In this document: positions 27,245 to 57,239 of the stretch, one piece after another | Layout of the letters: each line of letters begins with the position of its first letter | Position numbering within the stretch: position 1 is the first letter of the stretch | Source: Diphasiastrum complanatum | Taxonomy: Eukaryota; Streptophyta; Lycopodiopsida; Lycopodiales; Lycopodiaceae | Direction of reading: 5' to 3' | Length of the DNA stretch: 64,000 nucleotides | Assembly: GCA_029204225.1 (NCBI GenBank) | Contig: CM055098.1 | Coordinates: 2,603,106-2,667,105, forward strand | The notes under the pieces: generated by a model | Databases searched by the model: none | Seen by the model: the letters and a program-made list of their open reading frames with translations, nothing else | What the model was told of the DNA's origin: nothing | Made by a program: the position numbers and the translations under genes

Positions 27245-28814
27245 TAGAATTATCGAAATTTAAAAAGTTCCCTGCTGAAACAATCCGAGACTACACATAT
27301 CGGATCTATCATCTAGTGAATGATTGTAATCCACCGATTCCTGAACAGATTGTCATGGAAAAATACTATGCTGGACTGCCCAAAAGGATCACATCTGGTA
27401 TGGCAGAATTAGCATCCTATGCGTCACCTGTACAACTCTGTAAGGATGCTGCCAAGATGGAAATCTCACTCAGGAAGAAGGACTTTTCCTATCTAGATGG
27501 GGAATCAAAGGAACAAAGGTCGAAAACGAGCAATGATCCAACAAGAATGGAACCCCATGCAAGGCAACAAAGTGCAACAAGGTCAAGTAGAACAAGTGCA
27601 GCGGAAGACCCAGAACCTTGCACTTTAAGCTGTCAGCAAGCTTATGCTCGCTCTATTAAGTTTCTTGCAAAGGAAGAATGTACCTTCTACTTTTGAGATC
27701 ATCCAAGTACCAGGTGTCCAATCAAGAATCCGTGTTTGTTAAAAGGACAAAATACAGAGCAACAGGCTTGTCGATAGCAAGATCCAACGGTTCAGCGGTC
27801 AGAAGCAGAATCAAGCCAACAAGGAGCTCACCAGAAGGGTGGATGTCAGATTGATCCATCTAAATCACGAGTTTCTTCAACAAACAGTGGCAAGGTAGAA
27901 GTTTTGGTTATATCCTCTTGCATGTCACCGAATTCAATGGAGGACCATAACAGCCTACCAGTCTATTTTGTGGAAGATCCTAAGGGGAATCTGTTACCGG
28001 TGTATGCCTATCAACTTAGAGGTGATGGCATACTGCACTCAGTTAGGTGCTATGGATGCGGAGGAAAACACCAACGTGCTGAATGTCCACACTGAGGGGA
28101 TCCGTCAACATTTGATCCCTCGTGTTCATAATGCGGAGTAAATCATCCATGCCGAGATTGCCCGATGAGAAACTCACAAATAGCCAGGAGGCATTTGGCC
28201 TATGTAGACCGACATGCACCTGTGGTAACTCTTCCACCTCGAACGTACTACAAAAGAAAAATCTTAGTGCCACCAAGTTATGAAGCGAGTGACGAAGAAG
28301 AAAATCTGACAAAAGTCCCAAGGTACGCAAAGATACCCTCGGGCAAACAAGTAGAACCATCACAGAAGACAAAGATGGTAGAATTCATCAAGCCAATGAC
28401 TGTCGAGGAAATCAAGACACGGGCAACCAAGGAACTCCAGCAGATTCTGTCAGGGCTTTTTTTGCACTCAATGCGAAGAATTCTTAGTGATGAATTACAA
28501 AGGGGACTAGCGTCGACAGGGCAACTTGAAGGCAATTCAGCACAAGATCCAAGAAAAAGTGCCATCACGCAGCCTTCAACGGGAAAGTGCAATGACCAAA
28601 AGAAGACTAAAAACAAGAGCATCAAGCAAACATGTCATATCTACATTATGATTTGGGGGAGTCTATGGCATTGGGACCAGTTGCGCCGATCTATGAAGAT
28701 CCATTATATCAACAAGATTTATCTTGGGATCCTCCGATGGAATGCCTCGACTACCCAATTGTCAATGAACAAGGTTATCTAATATGGCCACTAGACCCTT
28801 ATGTGCATTATTGA
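27245..28814 (+). pseudogene. Gag protein with two CCHC-like knuckles
   Basis: One reading frame runs from about 27245 to 28625 and resumes, shifted, to a stop at 28814. It opens with a gag-type region (SKFKKFPAETIRDYTYR, NPPIPEQIVMEKYYAGLPKR, about 27257-27390). Two zinc knuckles follow: CYGCGGKHQRAEC (about 28051-28089) and CSxCGVNHPCRDC (about 28121-28160), the second interrupted by a TAA. Both have CX2CX3HX4C spacing, one residue shorter than the usual retroviral knuckle. A basic/acidic tail and a Pro/Tyr-rich C-terminus complete it. In-frame stops at 27694, 27775, 28093 and 28129 make this copy defective. The true start is unclear; a frame change lies upstream near 27250. Confidence 0.7.
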
Positions 28815-28967
28815 AAATTTGGCAAGTCTAGGTTCTTGCTGATCAACAATCAATAAAGCTTCAGGTTTTATGTAAGCGAATTCTATCCACGCTTTTCCTG
28901 AAGCACCCATGTCCCAGCAATAAACGAACCGACAACAGTGCCCCTTCACGATAGTTGCAGCCTAATG

Positions 28968-29001
28968 CCGAGGGACCGACACTACTTTGGGCCGTGGACC
29001 C
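28968..29001 (+). other. Pre-LTR motif / polypurine region of the gag-only element
   Basis: The segment gagggaccgacactactttgg...gtggaccc immediately precedes the 3' LTR start. It is conserved at 4883-4914 before another LTR of the family, so it is probably part of the plus-strand priming region. Confidence 0.5.
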
Positions 29002-29802
<801 letters not shown>

Positions 29803-30249
29803 GGCTCACTCTAACTAATTTAAGGGGGGTCTACATTTATTTACAAAGCCTAGGAAATATGGCTAGCTCCTACATGGTCGTTCCTTCTCTGGGATACACC
29901 ATGTAGGCTCACATAGATATTTCATTATCATCCTAGCTAGTAATTTCTTGGCTCTCATGCTCGGCTCTCAGCTTCTTCTACTCTCCTCCTTTTGAGACCT
30001 CCTCGGTCATGGGTGAGAGGTATTTTGTGTCTTAGGCTTGGCTTGGCATCTGGGAATTCACTGGAATCTGCTAACATTATCCACCCCTTATCTGTTGCAG
30101 GATCCACTGCAACACCGGTGATGTCTTTCGCTTGGCACTTGGAAAAGCGTGGATCTTTGTTCGCTTCCGTAAAACCAAGTGCTTATTATCCGCAAAACTT
30201 ATTTTTCTGTTTTTTATTTTTTCAAAATTGAGAGTCTCTCAATTGGCCG
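29803..30249. other. No gene recognised
   Basis: A short interval after the gag-only element. A plus-strand purine run 'aatttaaggggggtct' (29818-29833) resembles a PPT but no matching plus-strand element precedes it. It may instead be the decayed 3' end of the minus-strand element at 30.2-33.6 kb. Confidence 0.3.
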
Positions 30250-31382
30250 CTACATTCCAGCCTTCCTGAGAACTTCTTGCGAGTCCTGCTCGCCTCGTCG
30301 TCGTGTCGTTTGCTTTCTCTCGCTCATCTTTCGCCTCAAGGCTTCAAAAACTTGGAAGCGGAGCTTACTTCCAAAATTCAGCGGCCGCAGGTATTCTCTT
30401 ATCTTCTCCACAAAGCCCATTTCTTGCCAGTCCTCCACCAAGGTCACATAATGCGATGACATGAAGGCCGCTCTGTAGTATAGCATGGCCATCATTTCAT
30501 AGTCTTCTTCCGACTGGAGGGCTACATTTGGGTTGATCTTAATGGGATCCAAGCCTCGATCCCAAAAACAATCTTGCTGCATCAGAAAGGCCATAGATCT
30601 GCAATATTTGGCACTTTCTTGCATGCAAAGATCGGCACTTGTTTTGTACTTGTGCCCGAAGTCGAGTAACTGCAGCCTCATATCATCCGGGGAGGTTCTC
30701 TCTAAAATTCCCAAAATGACTGGCCAATTTACCAACTCCACTCGTGGCTTTTCTACCGGCCATGAATTTCTGCATTTGAGTGGAATGTAGAAGGGATCCA
30801 CTCATTTCCATGCCGATGCCTTCATATACTCTTGGAGTCGCCTGCTATCTTTCAAGAATTTATTCCGCCACTCCAGTTGCAGTTGTAGTGCTACGATGAT
30901 CTCGGCCCTAGTGGAGTATTGGCTTTGATCTCTGTCCTCTTTGACTCCCCTCATGTTGGGAGGGTATTTCTTCTCAAACTTTTCTGACTCTCTTGTGTCA
31001 CCAATTTGCTTCTGGGCCTAGTAGGGGAAGTTTTCCTACGCGGTTGGAATGGCCTCGCCAGATAATCATCTAGGGCCTTGGTGCCTGTGTCTTTTTCCTT
31101 GTCTTTCTCGCTTGTCGACGACTCAACTGCGCCTGTATCTTGTCTGGGCGATAACCTTCTTGTCTCTAGTTGATCTGCCAGGAAGTCATCATCACCCCCC
31201 ATGTCGGTGTTAGTTTCTGAAAGGTCATGAATGGAATGATCTGGAGAGAGGGGTGCGAGAACGACAAGTTCCAGAGGGGGTGGCATTAACAAATTATACG
31301 TCGCACCGGGGGAGTGGAGTTGTTGGAGGAACTCGTCCCGTCGGGCCTTGTATGTGTCAACTGGACCTTTTGATGGGCCCAT
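30250..31382 (-). pseudogene. Accessory ORF, C-terminal domain (copy 1)
   Basis: Minus-strand coding blocks at 31382-30951 and, after a frame change and an in-frame stop, 30890-30250. The first is Pro-, Ser- and Asp-rich and looks disordered. The second is compact, with PFYIPLKCRNSW, VELVNWPVI, ESAKYCRSMAF and MLYYRAAFMSS. It matches in order the ORF at 60462-60950 (YYVPMSRKNKW, TPNWPIIH, PNLIVRQSAMFAKDL, RLYFRAAMM), which is also the last coding block before an LTR. I do not recognise the family. It is not an RT, integrase, envelope or chromodomain. Sharing between two unlinked LTR elements suggests a conserved element-encoded protein. Confidence 0.55.
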
Positions 31383-32640
31383 TATTTTGCTAGGAGGTGA
31401 TGGAGAGAGGGAAGATGAAAGAATCGGGTAAGTTGGAATAAATGTTTTGAAAAAATTAAATGAGTAGGAGGAGGGGTTAAAGGTGGGAGGGGGTCGAGGA
31501 AAAGTTCTGGAAGCAAACCGGCTCTCTGGCCACCCGATCTCGAGCTACCGTCTGAAGATTGGGTTTGTCTGTCCTGATTTCCTGCTCCATCATTCTCATC
31601 ATCGTCCCGTGGCTTCGTTGATTGAGCGCCTGCTTGGGCCTTGCACGCCGTGTCCCATAGTTGGTTCACCTTGTCCAAGACTTGCTACAGGGTCTTCGTG
31701 GTATCTTCCAGCTACTTTTGCTACTCCAGGATGATCCTCTCTTGCTTGGCCACAATGTTTTGGAAATTTTTCTTTTCGGCCTCTCATTTTTGGATTAGCC
31801 TTACATATTTTTCCATTGGGATGGCTGGGGCCTGTGGGGCCCGGAATTGAATATCCTCGGGCTTGACTAGAGGAGTGTCGACTTTCATTGCACTCAATGA
31901 TCCATCTCGTACTTGGTCGACTTGGACATCCAGTGTAAAGTCTTTGAACTTCTGTGGAAGATCAAAAGGTGGGTCGACAAAAGGTTCGGGAACTTTGGGA
32001 ATCATCTAAGGTGATTCACTACCGGACGTGGAAGCTTGGTCGGATTGTTTGGTTTCTATCCCTTTTGACAAGGGCTTGATCGGCTGTTTAAGCTTCTCAC
32101 GCATCTGTTTTTGACGCTCGGTTAATTTTGTATCAATAACTTTAGTTTTTTGTAACTAAGGTTTTTGTGGTTTTTGAGTGGGCGGTGTTGGTGCCTCACT
32201 TATCATATCGTCGTCGATTGTATCCCAGACTTCGTCGGGATACACATCCCATGTATATACTTTGGGTTTGGGCTTGTATGTTTGTGTGTTGGGTACCTTG
32301 GATGTCAGTTGGACGTGAGCCAACGGTCCTGGTATTGTTATCTCCTTAGGAATTGATTTTGGTGGATAAGGTTGTGCATCTAGATATAGGAGTACATGTT
32401 CATCCGTCATGTCTACATCATCCATGGAAAGAATACCTTTTTCTGAAACATGGGCGGTAGAGACACTAGGTTCTCCTGGGCACCACGCTATAGGAATCGG
32501 GTCAATCATCATAAGTGGGATGATGGGTGTGTCAATGTCTGTAGAGCATGGGAGAATATCCACATCTGCTGCAGCAGTTTCGATACAACATCGATTGGAA
32601 TCAGTACAGTCCATAGTGGCTAGTGTGTGACCCCAATTGA
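31383..32640 (-). pseudogene. Linker and coiled-coil part of the same element
   Basis: Broken minus-strand coding sequence between the retropepsin and the accessory C-terminal domain. Blocks include an acidic Pro-rich ORF (32156-32614; IPIAWCPGEPSVSTA, PKPKVYTWDVYPDEVWD) and VPEPFVDPPFDLPQKFKDF (about 31950-31990). A heptad-like stretch (EAEKKNFQNIVAKQERIILE, about 31730-31790) precedes a Gln/Arg-rich tail. No catalytic domain is recognised. Copy 2 (60.8-61.6 kb) also has a coiled coil directly before its C-terminal domain. Confidence 0.4.
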
Positions 32641-33600
32641 TTATGTCCGTGGATCTCGTATAGTGACCTTTGATCGGGACGCTATATGATTCGTCATATG
32701 TTGTGGATGACCAATCATCGTATACCTTGGTGGGCTTGATGTGGCCTGTTGAGTCAACCGTGACTCGTTTATCGTGGTTAATAAAGGTAATTTGGCTATG
32801 CTTCTAATCTTGGACAACACCTGCCATCTGGAGCCAGGGTGTACCAAGAAGGAGTTTATATGTATTGTTATCTTCTGGTAAATCTAAGATGACACAATCT
32901 AGCACAAATTTGACACCTGCTATGCGAACTTTTATATTTGATAAATGACCAGCAGGGTCAGTAACTCGGTGATCAGCCATGTGAATTTTATATCGTGGTT
33001 GATCGAGGGTATGGAAGCCCCATGACTTTGCCAATGACAAAGCCATTATATTAACGTCTGATCCACTATCTAGGATAGCAGATACTGCGGGATAGTTTTT
33101 ATAGGACAAAGGTAGGGTGATGCTAGTCCCCTTAGCAACACCTATATTCAATAGATTCACAGGAATCTGGGGAATTTCAGGAATCTCTTCTGCTTTCCGC
33201 TGTTCATCAGAAATAGTAGGCAGTTGAAAATTTTGATGGATATAACGTTGAAGCCCAGTGAAGGATTTTATTGCGGTATGAAACGGCATGGTGAGTTGAG
33301 CTTGCAGGAGGTCAGAAAATACTTCAAGTCCTTGTAAGGATTGCTCTTTTTCGGGGATATGAGCTGAGAACAGACTTTCTGTATGTTCTTCCTCTTGCAA
33401 AAACTCATCTCAAAACTCATTGTATTGTCATTGTTCCACTTTTGGGTCTGGGTAATCTTTTGGTAATTGGAAGCCGTCAAGTGGCTTCCGTGGGGGTCAG
33501 CTGATTTGATATTATTTTGTTGTTGTTCTTGTTGTTGGCGTTGTGCTCTAGTGAGAACTCTAACAGGTTCAACATGGCAAGTGAGTGTATTGTTCCGGTT
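32641..33600 (-). pseudogene. Retropepsin-type aspartic protease of an LTR element
   Basis: Minus strand. An upstream basic Gln-rich part includes EPVRVLTRAQRQQQ (about 33500-33570), typical of the gag-protease junction of plant gypsy elements. The protease itself follows (32804-33150) with the catalytic AILDSGSDVNIM motif, flap-region MADHRV and the C-terminal LLLGTPWL motif. The pepsin-like D-S-G triad is intact. The frame stops just after GTPWLQMAGVVQD. What follows is not RT but the linker and accessory ORF, so the element lacks a polymerase. Confidence 0.72.
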
Positions 33601-36600
33601 TCCATTTGCATGTTGCTAAGATCCATTTCTCTCGGAAAAAAATTTGGGGTTTTATGGAGAATTGTCCTAGAAAGCCATATTGTGATGCTTTTTTGGAGTT
33701 TTTTCTTGTGTAGCTCAAACCTTATGTAGATCTGAATTTTCCAGCAAGTGTACTTTCATTTTAGGGATCATTAATGATGAAATTAATTATGCATGCCAGT
33801 TTTTTTCATGATTTATGATTCTAGACTATGTTTTGGTCAAAATTGCTTGTTTTTTTTCATGCTTTTTGACTCAAAATTGATAGTAAGAATACAAATCCAG
33901 CAAGATCAGATCAATTAGATGGCTACAATTCTGTAAATTGGTCTGCATGTGATAGAAAAAGGGTTGCATGTCATGAATTTCCACTTTATAGTGAAGAAAA
34001 AAATTGGAAAATAGCCAAAAATTATCATTTTGCTTGTTCTTTCATAAAGTTGGATGGTAGGTGGTTTTAAAACACCATGTAGAGCTTGTAAAGAGTTGAA
34101 CCAAAGTTAATGGTTTCCTTGAAGTTAGAGCCAAGAATTCCATGAATTGGGCTTGTAGAAGGTAAAAAAAAACCAAAAAATAGCTTATTTTTGTGGTGTT
34201 TGGGGGATGGATTGCTCCCAATCCATAAAAAGATCATGCTGAAAATTTTACAACATGATTAACATTCTTTTTTAACTTCCCAACAAGCTATCAGAATTGT
34301 AAATCAATGGTCAGTGGCTTATTTTCCATCTCCATCAAGTTTGAAGCTATTTTGACGTCTACAAACCCGAAGCTCTTAGTTCTCTTGAAAGTGCTTCTCC
34401 AAGAATGATCTCTCTCTAGGCTTGCTATTTTTATGTAGCCTTGAGCAATCAACATTAAAGGCACATACCCATGAAGGTAGGCAAGCTAAGGTCACATCAT
34501 TGCTAGCACGAGCATTGAGCCCTTATGTCTTTTAAGGACAATAGGAAGAACAAAAAACCATCAAAGCTCCAACCATACACATGCATCAATCAAAAATTGG
34601 AAGAGCATCTAATATTTCATAGGTATGATTTTTACGAAGCCAACAAATGGGAATTTGGATATTCATGTCTAATTTTTTTTTTTTTAAAGCCAAGAATTTG
34701 TTAAAGTATGAACTTTATAGAGTATTTAAACAATATGCACTCAATTCAACATGTTTCATTTGACAATTTCATCTTCCTAGGTGAAGCACAACTCACCCTT
34801 GATAAAGGCTATTTATAAAGGTCAAAACAAATGAATGAAGCTCCTATTTTTGTATTGAGCATCCAAAGTTTATTTGGTCCCAGGTTCAAAACCCCTTGGA
34901 AACCAAGATGCATAAAAAAGTATCGATTGCAATGTTTCATCGCTTAGCACATTGGTTTTTGTATAAACCCATAAACTTAACATTGATGTATCTCAAAGTT
35001 GTAGCATGCACCTACTATTGGGCATTCTTCATGGAGAAAAGATTATTGTATGATTCACAAAGCCAGAAATTGCACAATGCATGTACTTTGTTTTGCTACT
35101 ACACTAGGTTTTGTTTCTCAAAATAGAGAAATAGTCCTCAAATCATTAGAATAAGATGTAATGCCACCGTATTTTCCATGTTTGATTTAGTTTTAAATTA
35201 CGTAATCATTTTAACTTTTCATAGCTTTTATGAGAAGGTAGGAATCTCATTTGATTGGCTTTGATCCAATACATTAGCCTTCAACGTGGCTGGTTTCTTT
35301 ATTTATGTCTAGAAAAAGTGATAAGAGTTGGCACTTTTGTAATTGCAAAAAACAGCTTTTTTTATGCATCTAACATTTATGTACTCTTGGGGCTAATTGT
35401 ATGATGTACTAACTTGGAAAATAGAACTTCATCAAGGATGATTGCCACAAGCATGTGTCACTCACCTTTGTGTAAAATATTCAAATGGAATACAACCAAT
35501 ATATGAGTGGGAAAGTCATAGCATTTAGTGTAATGGTGAGCTAAGACTTTTTGGTTGGACTCGTTAAGCCTCAAAGATTGCACTTTGTCTCTTGTCATGG
35601 CTTGATGCTATTCTAGACCACAATCGTTACAATACATATCCACATAGTTTAATGAGTGTAACTTGTTGAAATTCAAGCCATTGCAAGGCTAACTACATGA
35701 TTCATACAAGATTAACCGTGCACATATGTGAATAATCTCACTATGACCCAATACATAAACACATTTTTATCTGGCAGATTCCTCCAAATTCACATATATT
35801 ACTCACATAATTTCACTATGACCCAGTACATAAACACATTCTTATCTGGCAGATTCCTCCAAAATCCATATATGTTACTCACATATCTCACCGAGAATCT
35901 TGTAACTCAACTACAGAAGAATTTCTATTTCTCATGAGTAAATAACATATTCTTTGAGACGAATAATATATTCATTCTCACCAGTTTTCCAACTCAGTTT
36001 ACCTCTAATAACATAATTTTTTTCCATTCAATCAACCTCTCCCTAATCCTAGTACTTAAACTAAGATTAGGTTGACCAAACTTACTCCAAATTAAAATGG
36101 AATTAGTAACACGAAATCACTTTCAGAAAAATCTCATTTCTGTACCACAGTTGGTTCTCTTCCAAAAACCACATAACCAACAGATCCTCAAATAAAATTT
36201 TATCCCATCACTCAACCATTCCTATTAAAGAAACTATCAATTTCTATAAAAGTTAATTGGAAAGATGACTTATGAAAATATCTAAATCCATGAAAAGTCA
36301 GTAATAAGTGCTTTCCACAAAAAGATTCACTCTATTACAAACATGGCTTTTCCTTCAATATTTTCAAATCGAGTGACAATACATTCATTCCTCTGAAATC
36401 CATTTATGCAAAAGAGATATCCTAGGTTTAAAAAATTGAAACACAATCACCTTATAATTGATCTAAATTCCAAGTCTATTCACCAAAGTAGTAATTCATA
36501 TGACATAACATACTTTCAGAAGAATAACTTCATGTTGGAAAGAATCATATAAACTAGTCTAATGTCTTATATTCGAGAAATTACTAAGAAGTAAAGGATT

Positions 36601-37498
36601 AATTAAGAAAGCGAAAAATAGATTTGAGGGTTTCCAATTTTGTAAAGAGTGAGATACCAAAATTATTGTAGGAAAAAGTTTGAAACAATTTCATTTCTAT
36701 CCTATACCTGGGTTGAATCCCCGATATACAAAAATCATCCACTAGTATAAAAACAAAACTAGTTTGAACCTTTGCATACAATTCATCTAAAAGATGATCT
36801 ACCTTTACCATGAGAGAGCACTTGTGATATGGGGCATGCTATTGGCATGAGATTAGACTCTGAAATGGAGGTCGCCCTTCATTTCAAGATTAGCTCTTGG
36901 ATGGAGAATTAATGGTTGAGCGGAGAGTGTGCTAGCAACCATTGATATTATCCTTTGATAATATCATCTTGAGAAGATTTGATATGTGCATATCTATTTG
37001 ATACACTTAATGATCGCATAAGAAATCTGGAGTAGAAGCTTTAAACTTTACTTTGCTCCTTTTAAGAGAAAGGATCTAAGTTCAAACTGCCATAAACATG
37101 TATGTTCACAAATTCTCAACAATACAAAATCAAGCACAATTTTTTCTAATTGCTGAAGCACAGTTTCCTGATAAAACTACCTAGTTGGTAGAATTTGCAG
37201 ATAACGCTCGTGTATATTTCAATTCTGATTCAATTTCTACAAATGATTCAAGCCAAGCCAAGAGTTAGCCAAACGTCTTTTTGACTACGTTCAACCAGCA
37301 AAGAATCATGGCAAGGGAGACTTTCTTGTCTTATAACTTGTGTAAGTGTACAAATCCAACAACACAACTACTAAGAGATGCTGCATGTTGAACATAACTA
37401 GCGCTCCCATGATATCAAGATGCAATTGTGTTATAGAATCAATCCTTCTATTTAACACACAAATCTGAACGAAAATAATTTTGCTTGCTGAAAATGAG
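33601..37498. other. AT-rich intergenic region without recognised genes
   Basis: The most ordinary stretch of the window. It is AT-rich with short ORFs but no conserved motifs and no long microsatellite. It contains one 75-bp tandem duplication (35716-35880). It ends at the 3' side of the selenium-binding protein gene. Confidence 0.5.
35716..35880. repeat. 75-bp tandem duplication
   Basis: Two adjacent copies share 'tcactatgacccaatacataaacacatttttatctggcagattcctccaaa', starting at about 35738 and 35813. A few substitutions separate them. A short partial third copy may follow ('actcacatatctcac'). Confidence 0.85.
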
Positions 37499-37504
37499 TT
37501 TATT
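37499..37504 (-). terminator. Candidate polyadenylation signal of the SBP gene
   Basis: AATAAA on the minus strand about 90 bp after the stop codon at 37593. It is a plausible but unproven poly(A) signal. Confidence 0.4.
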
Positions 37505-37592
37505 ATAAGAGTGGATTTTTATATAGGCCAGTAAAAAGTTATTTCCCAGTAACACATGAGGATGGTAAGAGATTCATTCACCCACTCATAAG

Positions 37593-52904
<15,312 letters not shown>

Positions 52905-53320
52905 TGTTCTCGACAAGGATCTCCACAACACTGAACAACACAAATTGGATAAAGTTCAGGCCCAGTCAGTCAGTCAGTCAGGTGTTGCTTGCTATCAAAA
53001 CCAGAAAAAGGAGAGCACCCATCGGCTCACTAACACAGTGCAGGACGTCCCTTATGATGTTGACCGGAGATAGAGCATATGCAAACGCTTGGTAGATTGA
53101 TCAAGCTATGAACTATACATGAAGTAGCTTTATAAAAACAAAGCATGAGCAATGAGCATTTGAAGGGAAAATAAAACATGATTCGCACCTTTTCTGTGAA
53201 TTCCAGTAGGCTCCTCGCCACTCCAGTGGACAAGAGTGTAGTAGATAAGCAGGTGACACTCACAGAAATGAACCGGACCCAACAGGCGATATCAGAAAGC
53301 AACTAAGAGGGGCTGCTTAT
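52905..53320 (-). promoter_or_regulatory. 5' UTR of the SBP gene, possibly with a UTR intron
   Basis: This lies between the ATG and the nearer TATA box. It contains four copies of TGAC near 52965-52982. Possible donor AAAAG|gtgcga (about 53186) and acceptor ttttgatag (about 53000) could define a short UTR intron, but this is guesswork without transcripts. Confidence 0.35.
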
Positions 53321-53376
53321 AAAATCGAAGTCTCTCTCTCTCTCGCAAACCAAGAGGGGCTGCTTATATAATCGAA

Positions 53377-53380
<4 letters not shown>
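53305..53380 (-). promoter_or_regulatory. Duplicated TATA segment upstream of the SBP gene
   Basis: A 29-bp unit occurs twice, 47 bp apart (53305-53333 and 53352-53380; 28 of 29 bases identical). On the minus strand each carries a TATA-like core, TTTTATAAG and TTATATAAG, followed by CAGCCCCTCTT. Each is flanked upstream by dinucleotide repeats. It is the likely core promoter, about 400-450 bp above the ATG. Confidence 0.5.
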
Positions 53381-53413
<33 letters not shown>

Positions 53414-53437
53414 TCTCTCTCTCTCTCTCTCTCTCTC
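53379..53437. repeat. (GT)17(CT)12 microsatellite
   Basis: A GT run followed by a CT run, just upstream of the distal TATA unit. Confidence 0.95.
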
Positions 53438-53577
53438 GCTCGCGCAGGCGGTGTCACCGCAGAAAGGAAGCTTATCTACGTCACGACATGTCCAGGGGGG
53501 ATGTACCTTAAAAAGAGAGAAAAAGATTAAATTCTTGCCAACCCAACTTGTGTAATGTATATACTTAAAAAAAAAGT

Positions 53578-53745
53578 GGTTTCCGGGCAGCTCACGCTGC
53601 CCGTCACGCTCTCACAGCCAGTGTGAGCTGCCCCGGAAAACCGCACCCTCGCGATTTCTTGCACACGGGCAGCCGTGTGCTGCCCGTCACATTTGAATTT
53701 GCCCGCCCAACGTTGCCCGCCGTTGGGTTGGGCAGGCGTTACTAG
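53578..53745. repeat. GC-rich foldback cluster upstream of the SBP gene
   Basis: Successive hairpin-forming palindromes: GGGCAGCTCACGCTGCCC, then the CACGGGCAGCCGTGTGCTGCCCGT region, then CCCAACGTTGCCCGCCGTTGGG. They sit in AT-rich flanks about 250 bp above the duplicated TATA segment. This is probably another MITE-like family. Confidence 0.6.

Positions 53746-57239
<3,494 letters not shown>

Noticed and set aside
29816..29835. Plus-strand polypurine tract
   Set aside because: No plus-strand internal sequence precedes it other than the finished LTR at 29802, and the next coding is on the minus strand.
33517..33729. Plus-strand hydrophobic ORF as a membrane protein
   Set aside because: It lies antisense to the gag-protease junction of the element at 32.6-33.6 kb and has no family resemblance.
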